Part shown: one piece after another, positions 1 through 6,299 of the stretch
Numbering within the stretch: position 1 is the first letter of the stretch
Layout of the letters: each line of letters opens with the position of its first letter
From: an uncultured beta proteobacterium
GTDB lineage: Bacteria; Pseudomonadota; Gammaproteobacteria; Burkholderiales; Burkholderiaceae_C
Length of the DNA stretch: 17,908 nucleotides
Direction: 5' to 3'
Assembly: GCA_903834645.1 (NCBI GenBank)
Contig: CAILKA010000029.1
Location: 1 to 17,908 of the forward strand
The notes under the pieces: model-generated
What the model saw: the letters and a program-made list of their open reading frames with translations, nothing else
Told to the model about the DNA's origin: nothing
Databases searched by the model: none
Program-made: the position numbers and the translations under genes

Positions 1-199
1 AGGTGCCCCGCACGCCGTGGTGCTCCAGCACGCGCGCACCCGTGTCGAAGGCGCTGGAGGGCGCGTCGTCGAAGCTGAATGAAACCAGGGGCTGCACGGG
101 CGCCACAGTGAGCGCGCGACGGTGCAGCCTGGAGGCCAGCGCCCGCCGCATGCCCGACTGCGCGCGCGCCAGCACCTGCGTGTTCAAAGCCGCAATCAT
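1..199 (-). CDS. Polysaccharide deacetylase family protein (N-terminal fragment, runs off the window)
   Basis: Only the first 66 codons lie in the window. After a basic, helical N-terminus of about 37 residues, the translation reads VSFSFDDAPSSAFDTGARVL at residues 39-58. This is the first conserved block of NodB-type polysaccharide deacetylases: beta strand, then the Asp-Asp pair (here D44-D45) in which one Asp acts as base and the other helps bind the metal. Such enzymes remove N- or O-acetyl groups from polysaccharides. The ATG at 199..197 overlaps the stop of the polymerase gene as ATGA, and an AGGGGGAA ribosome binding site lies at 210..203, so the start is well supported. No signal peptide is apparent, so the location of the enzyme is unclear. 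It is the last operon gene seen and probably edits the glycan made by its neighbours. The His motif and the rest of the catalytic site lie outside the window. Family call is fairly sure; substrate unknown. Confidence 0.82.
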   Translation of the reverse strand, partial: MIAALNTQVLARAQSGMRRALASRLHRRALTVAPVQPLVSFSFDDAPSSAFDTGARVLEHHGVRGT

Positions 200-1515
200 G
201 GGTTCCCCCTGCGCAGTGCCCGCGCGTCGACGATGGCGAGCAAGGTGAGCCACCACATGGCCGTCTGGCCATGGAAGGCTGCCTCGCTCACGTTGTAGAG
301 GGCGGCGCAGGCGAGAAAGGCCAGGCGCAGCACGCCGCCCGGCACATCGGTGGCGAGTTGCGCGCGTGCACCGAGCAGCCCGAGCGCAAGCAGCGCGACC
401 ATGAACACCACGCCGACCACCCCAAGATTCAGGTACTGCTCCAGATAGCCGTTGTGGGCCTGCAGGATGCCGGCCTGCAGCATCGTCCAGATCGCCTGCA
501 GGCGCGGACCGCTCCAGAAGCTCATGAAGCCTTCACCCAGGGCCGGCTGGGTGGGCAGCGTCAGCAGCATGCGCCAGATGCCGGTGCGATGGGTGAGCGT
601 GGCATCACGCCCGAGCAGCTCGAAGGCTTCATCCCGAATGTTGAAGGCCAGGTCCGCTGCCGTCAGCAGCGCTGCCGTGACCACTGCCGCGCCAACCAGC
701 CGGGAAGGCCGGTTTCGCAGCAGCGGCAGCCGGACCGCCAGCATCAGCGCTGCTCCCAGCGCCAGGCAGGCGAGCGCGGTGCGGCTCTCCGACAGCATCA
801 GCAGCCCCAGCGCGAGGGCTGCCAGGATGAAGGTCAGCCATCGGTCCAGCGGCGGGCGTTTCGCCTGATGAGCCTTGTCGAGCCATATCAGCCACAGCAG
901 CGCCAGGCCCGTGACGAGGCACAGCCGCCCGAGTTCGTTCTTCTGATGGGTCACCCCGGTGTACATGACAGAGCCATCCATGCGCCTGTCGGTGCCGAGT
1001 TCGGGAAACGCCACCACGAAGAGCAGCGAGGCCGGCAGCAGCACGAGCGCCACGCGCCGCAGCAGCAGTGCCGCGGCGCGCCACGGTGCGGGCTCGCTGA
1101 GCACGATCAGGGCCATCACGAGGTTGCCGGCATCCTTCACGAGGCGCCGTGCGGCAATACCCGGCACATCGGCCCAGAGCGTGCTGGCTGCGCAGTACAG
1201 GCCGTAGGCCAGCAGCAGCTTGTTGACCGCCGCAATGTCTGCCCAGGGCAGCCGGCGTCGGGCGAGCACGACGAGCCCGGCGCTCAGCAACGCCAGGTAG
1301 GCCGCCCGATCGATGGGGCTGCCGTCGGCGAAGGCCTCCACCGAGCCGCGTGGCGCGCCGACTCCGATCCAGTCGGAGAGCGCGCGAGAGCTAATGAGCA
1401 TGAGCCACGCCCAGGGAATCCACAGCGCGGCCGATGCCGAGGCATTCGATTGGCGCTCGCGCCAGATCACCGCCAGGGTCATGGCGCACACCAGGCCGAG
1501 CGGCAGGGCGGTCAT
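196..1515 (-). CDS. Wzy-like O-antigen ligase/polymerase family membrane protein
   Basis: A 439-residue, strongly hydrophobic protein with about ten or more predicted membrane segments. It has the layout of the O-antigen ligase/polymerase (Wzy_C) family: a central stretch with SESRTALACLALG followed by an Arg-rich turn, then a large periplasmic loop containing GEGFMSFWSG, and the AHNGYLE motif near residues 353-359, typical of the WaaL/Wzy superfamily. Its expected job is to polymerise undecaprenyl-linked repeat units at the periplasmic face of the inner membrane after Wzx export. The ATG at 1515 has a GAAGGGA ribosome binding site at 1532..1526. It sits 45 bases after the stop of the upstream fusion gene and overlaps the downstream deacetylase start by four bases. 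Ligase and polymerase cannot be told apart by sequence, but a flippase and a priming transferase in the same operon favour polymerase. Confidence 0.88.
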   Translation of the reverse strand: MTALPLGLVCAMTLAVIWRERQSNASASAALWIPWAWLMLISSRALSDWIGVGAPRGSVEAFADGSPIDRAAYLALLSAGLVVLARRRLPWADIAAVNKLLLAYGLYCAASTLWADVPGIAARRLVKDAGNLVMALIVLSEPAPWRAAALLLRRVALVLLPASLLFVVAFPELGTDRRMDGSVMYTGVTHQKNELGRLCLVTGLALLWLIWLDKAHQAKRPPLDRWLTFILAALALGLLMLSESRTALACLALGAALMLAVRLPLLRNRPSRLVGAAVVTAALLTAADLAFNIRDEAFELLGRDATLTHRTGIWRMLLTLPTQPALGEGFMSFWSGPRLQAIWTMLQAGILQAHNGYLEQYLNLGVVGVVFMVALLALGLLGARAQLATDVPGGVLRLAFLACAALYNVSEAAFHGQTAMWWLTLLAIVDARALRRGNP

Positions 1516-1560
1516 CGGATGCGGGTCCCTTCGAGAGACGGGAGTGCAGCGGCCCGGGCT

Positions 1561-4332
1561 TCAGCCGCGCCGCTCGCGCACGGGTTGCCAGCCGCACAGC
1601 GCCAGCAGCTTGCCCAGGTGGTCGCAGTTGCGCACCAGCGCATGCATGAAGAGGTGGGGGATGGGCGCCAGCAGCGGCAAGGCAAGTGTGTAGAGGCCCG
1701 CTGCGGCGAGCGACTTCACGGCGTCTGTGCTGAGCAGGCGCACCCGCCCCGCGTTCACGACGCCCCGTACCCAGGCCCTGCGCAGGAAGTAGCCGCGGGT
1801 GAGCCGCTCGGCGGGAACGGCCTCCCACACCGGCGCCTCATCGCACCACCGGTAGGTGTCGCCGCGCGCGAGCCGGCGCCGGAAGAAGTCGGTGTCCTCG
1901 CCGCCGCTGCGGCCCAGGGCCGGATCGAAGGGGCCGGTCTCGGCAAGCAGGCGCGTGCGCCGGATCAGGAGGTTGCCGGTGCGGAGTTCCCGCGCACGAT
2001 GAAGCCGCGTGCCCGTGGCGTGACGCGCGCGCTCGCAAAATCCCCCTCGCAGCACCCAGCCCGGTGGTGGCGCCTCGTAGCGCGGGCGCACCGGCCCGAG
2101 CACGCCATCTGCGCCCGAATCCTGGAGCGTGGTCAGCATCTGAGCCAGCCAGTCCGGGCCGGGCAGTTCGTCGTCGTCGATCATGGCCACGAACTCTCCC
2201 TCCGCCAGCGCGCAGGCGCGGTTGCGCGCGCGTGCGATGTTGGCCTCGGGCTCGTGCGCATGGCGCAGGGGTAAGGCCACTCGAGACGCAAAGGCCTGGA
2301 CGATGGGGGCAGCCGAGGCTGCGGGATCGTTGTCGACGACCACCAAGGCCAGCGTGAAGCGGCCGCGGGTGTCCTGTGTGGCGAGCGCATCGAGCAGTTG
2401 CGCCAGCTGCTGCGGACGGCGGTAGGTGCACACGCACACGTCGATGCGGGGCAGCGCGGGGGAGGCGGGCGCCGCCGTTGCAAGGGGCGCAGGCGCGCGC
2501 GCCGGGCGCGCCTGCGGCGCCAGGAGCTCCCGGTGGATGTACTCGTGCCCGAGCGCCCGGTGCAGGGCCAGCGTGTGGTTGGCCCGTCCGGCCAGGTGTG
2601 CCTCCACCATCTGCCGCAGGGCCTGCGGCCGGTAGACCGAGCGGGACAGCGCCGTCGGCGTGAGCAGCACATCGCGCAGCACGCCTGCAAGCGCCTCGCG
2701 GTACCAGATGCGGAAGTGGGCGAACTTGTGGTGCCCCAGGAACAGCCGCTCCAGGTGCAGCGGAGCCAGCGCACCCTCGATGCGCGCCAGCGTGGGGGGC
2801 ATGCCCACGTCCCAGGCGTACTCGGCCTTCATCGTGAAGGTCTGCCAGCGCATGTGCAGCTGTCGCCGCGCGCTGGTGTCGCCGGCCACGAGCCCGCGGT
2901 CGGTGGGGATGCCCGCCAGTGCAGGTGCCGCCTCGGCCACCAGGCGCAGCGACAGCCCCGTGCCCTCGCGCCAGGCGGGCGGCGCGCGAAACATCAGCGC
3001 CACGAGCTCGTTGTCGAGGAAGGGCGAGCGCGGCGTGAGCTGCGACTGCTCGAGTGCCAGGCGCGAGTGGTGGTGCCAGGGCACCTGGCAGCCGATGACG
3101 AAGCCCAGTGCGTCGTGCTGGGCTCGCAGCGTGTGCCAGGCCTGCGCGGCGTCCTGGACCGCCTGTGCGAAGCGCGGCTCGAAGGCTTCAGGGTCCTGTG
3201 CGCGCGGACGGAACGCGAGGTGCCCCCGCAGCACTTCCGAGCCGTAGTTGCCGGTCAGGCGCACGGGCGCGATCGCGCGGGCGCGCTCGTTGAGATGGAG
3301 CTCGATCGCGCCGCTGGCGTCCATCTCGCCGTCGGAGAGGTAGACGGCGCGTGCCGCCAGGCGCTCGAAGTCGTGCAGGAAGGAGTCGCCCACGTGCAGC
3401 GTCTGGTGGGGCTGGCCGCAGGCCTGGGCGATGCGCCGCGCCAGCACGGCGTCCACGCCGTCGCGTACCGGGCCGCCGAAGGAGTAGCAAGGCAGCGCGC
3501 CCGCGGGCTGCGGAGCCCAGGCCATCACGAGCCGCCCGTCCAGTCCCCCGGTGAGGGACATCCCCACAGGCTGTCGCCCCTGGAGGTAGCGCGGGAATCT
3601 CCGAGCCAGCACCTCGCGCAGTTCCTCGAGAAAGGCCGGCGTGGGCAGCGGCGAGGCTTCGCGCCAGTCGTCCGGTTCGAACCAGCGGCCGCGCGACACG
3701 GCACCGCCAGCCACCAGTTGCCACATCGAGCCTGCCGGCAGCAGCGTGATGTCGGGGTAGATCGTGCGGTCGTTCAGCACGCATCCGAAGGCCTGCACCT
3801 GCGCCAGCGCAGACTCGTCCAGGCGACGCAGCGAGGGCAGCGCGTGCAGCAGAGCCTTGGCCTCCGAGGCTGCGTACAGGCCGTCTGCCGTGGCGTGCAG
3901 GTGCACGCGCGACAATCCGTAGCGGTCGTTGAAGAGCAGTGCGCGCCGGGCCATGCGGTCCACCAGCACGCCGCTGAACCAGCCGTTCAGGCCGGCCACG
4001 AAGGCTGCGCCCTGCTCCTCGTAGAGGTGCACGATGTGGCTGGCGTCGTGCGGATCGAAGGCGTGCCCGCGCGCACGCAGCGCGTGCAGCAGCGTCGGCT
4101 CGGGATGGACCTCGCCCGCCAGCACCAGGCACACCGTACGCGTCTCGTTCCACACGGGTGCGCAATCGGCACTCGAGCCCGCGTGCTGCGACCACCCGAT
4201 CTCCAGGCCCAGCGCGTCGAGCGATGCGCGGCCGCGCGAGGCGGCGCGCTCGGGGCCGAGCGCGGCAGTCATGGTGTCCACGTGCGAGGCGGCAGCGGGA
4301 TCGGGGCTGAAGGCGAGGACGAAGCCGGGCAT
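1561..4332 (-). CDS. Asparagine-synthetase-like protein fused to a family 2 glycosyltransferase
   Basis: One continuous 923-residue frame with two enzyme modules. Residues 1-200 resemble a class II glutamine amidotransferase domain (NGWFSGVLVDR, LLFNDRYGLSRVH and a YAASEAKALL segment), but the N-terminus is M-P-G-F, so the usual catalytic Cys2 is absent. Residues 230-605 resemble the asparagine synthetase ATP-pyrophosphatase domain: SLTGGLDGR at 259-267 aligns with the SGGxDS loop, its final Ser replaced by Gly, and RSPFLDNELVALM lies near 435-447. An Ala/Pro-rich linker (about 606-627) leads to a GT-A family 2 domain: IDVCVCTYRRP at 630-640, VVVDND near 664, IDDDELPGPDWL at 718-729 as the DXD-type metal site, and GGEDTDFFRR at 810-819. 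A hydrophobic segment lies near 874-900. In polysaccharide loci, AsnB-like proteins can amidate uronic acids; here the ammonia source and even activity are uncertain. The GT2 part likely adds a sugar to the lipid-linked repeat. The ribosome binding site is weak. Confidence 0.85.
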   Translation of the reverse strand: MPGFVLAFSPDPAAASHVDTMTAALGPERAASRGRASLDALGLEIGWSQHAGSSADCAPVWNETRTVCLVLAGEVHPEPTLLHALRARGHAFDPHDASHIVHLYEEQGAAFVAGLNGWFSGVLVDRMARRALLFNDRYGLSRVHLHATADGLYAASEAKALLHALPSLRRLDESALAQVQAFGCVLNDRTIYPDITLLPAGSMWQLVAGGAVSRGRWFEPDDWREASPLPTPAFLEELREVLARRFPRYLQGRQPVGMSLTGGLDGRLVMAWAPQPAGALPCYSFGGPVRDGVDAVLARRIAQACGQPHQTLHVGDSFLHDFERLAARAVYLSDGEMDASGAIELHLNERARAIAPVRLTGNYGSEVLRGHLAFRPRAQDPEAFEPRFAQAVQDAAQAWHTLRAQHDALGFVIGCQVPWHHHSRLALEQSQLTPRSPFLDNELVALMFRAPPAWREGTGLSLRLVAEAAPALAGIPTDRGLVAGDTSARRQLHMRWQTFTMKAEYAWDVGMPPTLARIEGALAPLHLERLFLGHHKFAHFRIWYREALAGVLRDVLLTPTALSRSVYRPQALRQMVEAHLAGRANHTLALHRALGHEYIHRELLAPQARPARAPAPLATAAPASPALPRIDVCVCTYRRPQQLAQLLDALATQDTRGRFTLALVVVDNDPAASAAPIVQAFASRVALPLRHAHEPEANIARARNRACALAEGEFVAMIDDDELPGPDWLAQMLTTLQDSGADGVLGPVRPRYEAPPPGWVLRGGFCERARHATGTRLHRARELRTGNLLIRRTRLLAETGPFDPALGRSGGEDTDFFRRRLARGDTYRWCDEAPVWEAVPAERLTRGYFLRRAWVRGVVNAGRVRLLSTDAVKSLAAAGLYTLALPLLAPIPHLFMHALVRNCDHLGKLLALCGWQPVRERRG

Positions 4333-4395
4333 GTGGGCAGTGCGGTTCCGGTGCCGAATCGGGGGGGTGTCGGCAGGTGGGCGGCGTGTGGTGTG

Positions 4396-5208
4396 TCAGG
4401 CTCCCGCGGCAATCGGCACGAGCCGCGTCTTGCCGCGCAGGCGACCATCTCGCAGGGCCTGGGCGCGCCCGTGGCGCTCCCACAGCAACGCCAGGCGGCG
4501 CCTCCAGAGGCTGCCTGGCGCCCGCCAGCTGCCCGCCTGCAGGTGCACGCCGTACTCGCCGAAGCGGTGCCAGCTGCGCTCGTCGCAGACATCCTCCGGG
4601 AACAGCACCGTGACCGGCGGTGCGCTGCGCGGATACTCCGCGAGCGTGCGCGTCACCAGGCCGGGCCCGGTGGAGTCGTAGACATAGAAGTCGCCGCGCA
4701 GCAGGCGCGGCAGCGGTGCGAGCATGGACGCCAGCCACTCGGGGTCCTGGCGCGCCCGCACGCAGTTGTCGATCACGGCCCCCAGGAAGGGGTGGCCGGC
4801 CACGGCCCCGAAGGCATAGTTGCCCACCTCCCAATCGAGCCCGTACTGGCGGCGCAGGAAGGGCTGCAGCGTCAGCTCCTCGAAGGGGAAGACGCAGCCC
4901 AGGTCACGCAGCTCTGCCAGGCCCTTGGCCAGCAGCACGTCCAGGTCGAAGTAGAAGCCGCCCAGCCGGTAGACGGCCAGGTAGCGGAAGAAGTCGTACT
5001 TCTGGATGCGCACCGGGAACGAGTCGAAGGTGCGGCGGTGCTGCGGAAACTCGCGGTCGATGAAGGCCTCGACCTCGGCATCGTCGAAGAAGAGCCACTC
5101 GAAGTCGGGGTTGAGCAGCTGCAGGTTCGCCACCACGGCGCGCTCGGTGAGGCTCAGGTCGCGGCTGCGACCGGTCTGGATCAGGCGGGGGGGGATGCGA
5201 TGGGGCAC
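4396..5208 (-). CDS. GT32-like glycosyltransferase with DXD sugar-binding motif
   Basis: A 270-residue protein of the Gly_transf_sug (Och1/capsular polysaccharide) type. It opens with VPHRIPPRLIQTG, equivalent to the IPKIIHQ start of this family. It then has NPDFEWLFFDD near 33-43 and the diagnostic run YDFFRYLAVYRLGGFYFDLD at 71-90, whose DLD (88-90) is the DXD nucleotide-sugar and metal site. It is expected to act in the cytoplasm, adding one sugar (often Man, Gal or GalNAc in this family) to the growing repeat unit. I chose GTG at 5208, two bases after the stop of the preceding GT2 gene, because homology begins there. The frame stays open upstream to another GTG at 5331, giving 311 residues, but that extension is low-complexity and overlaps the neighbour. 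No clear ribosome binding site is seen, so coupling to the upstream gene is likely. Family sure, start less so. Confidence 0.82.
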   Translation of the reverse strand: MPHRIPPRLIQTGRSRDLSLTERAVVANLQLLNPDFEWLFFDDAEVEAFIDREFPQHRRTFDSFPVRIQKYDFFRYLAVYRLGGFYFDLDVLLAKGLAELRDLGCVFPFEELTLQPFLRRQYGLDWEVGNYAFGAVAGHPFLGAVIDNCVRARQDPEWLASMLAPLPRLLRGDFYVYDSTGPGLVTRTLAEYPRSAPPVTVLFPEDVCDERSWHRFGEYGVHLQAGSWRAPGSLWRRRLALLWERHGRAQALRDGRLRGKTRLVPIAAGA

Positions 5209-5210
5209 GG

Positions 5211-6299
5211 TCAGGTACTGTGCGGCGCTCTGCCGAGCCAGGGCTTGAGCGGGCGCAGTACTGTGCGCGGGCGCCCCAGCAGAGCCTGCGCGAAGGCACC
5301 GGCTGCCGACAAGGGCCGGCCCTGCAACCACTGCAGGCGGGCCCGCTCCAGTCGCAGGTCGGTGCGCAGTGCGGGGTTCAGCACCTGCGCACGGCTCGTC
5401 TCGTGCAGCGACTGGAGCAGCTGCTGCGCACGCTCGACCTCACCTGCATCGGCCAGGCTGCGCACGCTCGTGAGCGTGGCGCGCGCCACCGCAGCGGCGC
5501 GCACGGCCGCGCCCAGGCCGAGGCGATCCAGCATGGCGTCATCCAGCCGTGCGACACCGTCCAGCGGATCGGGCAGGCCGCTACGCCGCAGGCGTGCGCT
5601 CGCACGTGCAGCCAGGTTGGACACCGCCTGCTCGGCGTAGTGGCGGATCGACACCTGCTGCGGGTGGCGCCGGTAGCGCAGCACCGGCTCGGTGAGGTTG
5701 TCGAGCTCGCCGCGCTCGGCCAGGCGCAGCCACAGGTCGTAGTCCTCGGCGTGGGCGATGCAGGCGCGGTAGCCGCCCACGGCCTCGAAGGCGGCGCGTC
5801 GCATCACGACAGTGGGGTGGATCAGCGGGCAGTCGCCACGCTCCAGGGCCTGGGCGAGCGTGCGCGGGCCCGTGGGTGTCGGGTCGGCCGGCAGCGGGCG
5901 ATCCTGCGCGTCGACGAAGATGGCGGCTGCCCCGAGCACCACGAGCGAGGGCTGGCGCGCGAGGCGCTCGAGCTGGCGGGCGAGCCGGTCGGGCAGCGCC
6001 ACGTCGTCGGCGTCCATGCGCGCGATCAGCGGCGCGCGCGCCAGCGAGCACCCGAGGTTGAGCGCCGCCACCAGCCCACCGCCGCCCTCTCGTCGCACCA
6101 GGCGCAGCCGCGCGTCCTGGCTGGCGGCGCGTTCGAGCAGCGCGGGCGTGCCGTCGCTCGAGCCGTCGTCGATGACCACGCACTCGAAGTCGGTGATCGT
6201 CTGGCGCAGGATGCTCGTGAGCGCGGCGGCGACGAAGGCCTCGCCGTCGCGCACGCTCATCACGACCGAGACGCGCGGGGGGCAGGCGGGAGTGACCAT
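5211..6299 (-). CDS. Family 2 (GT-A fold) glycosyltransferase
   Basis: A 362-residue protein with a canonical GT2 domain. VSVVMSVRDGEAFV at 10-23 is the first strand and VIDDGSSDGT at 42-51 the nucleotide-binding loop. IARMDADDVALPDRL at 92-106 holds the DXD-type metal site, and HAEDYDLWLRLAERG at 183-197 contains the ED dyad expected for the catalytic base region. RYRRHPQQVS at 208-217 is a typical tail of EpsE/WbbL-like enzymes. About 130 extra C-terminal residues are helical and Arg-rich. It should transfer a sugar from a nucleotide donor to the lipid-linked intermediate on the cytoplasmic side. I chose the ATG at 6299 because the domain starts right after it; the frame is open further upstream to 6497, but that sequence has no domain character. 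The start lies 40 bases inside the preceding gene and has no visible ribosome binding site, suggesting re-initiation. Confidence 0.88.
   Translation of the reverse strand: MVTPACPPRVSVVMSVRDGEAFVAAALTSILRQTITDFECVVIDDGSSDGTPALLERAASQDARLRLVRREGGGGLVAALNLGCSLARAPLIARMDADDVALPDRLARQLERLARQPSLVVLGAAAIFVDAQDRPLPADPTPTGPRTLAQALERGDCPLIHPTVVMRRAAFEAVGGYRACIAHAEDYDLWLRLAERGELDNLTEPVLRYRRHPQQVSIRHYAEQAVSNLAARASARLRRSGLPDPLDGVARLDDAMLDRLGLGAAVRAAAVARATLTSVRSLADAGEVERAQQLLQSLHETSRAQVLNPALRTDLRLERARLQWLQGRPLSAAGAFAQALLGRPRTVLRPLKPWLGRAPHST

Noticed and set aside
271..2274. Open plus-strand frame of 667 codons opposite the polymerase gene
   Set aside because: Gln/Arg/His-rich translation with no motif, while the minus strand encodes a typical multi-spanning polymerase.
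2450..2520. Possible frameshift splitting the AsnB-like and GT2 parts into two genes
   Set aside because: The frame is continuous across the linker, the linker is a typical Ala/Pro spacer, and no start codon with a ribosome binding site is seen right before the GT2 domain.
2398..5640. Open plus-strand frame of 1080 codons
   Set aside because: It runs opposite the fusion gene and GT32/GT2 genes, which have clear motifs on the minus strand. Its translation is low-complexity Arg/Gln/Ala/His-rich with no domain, as expected of the mirror frame in GC-rich coding DNA.
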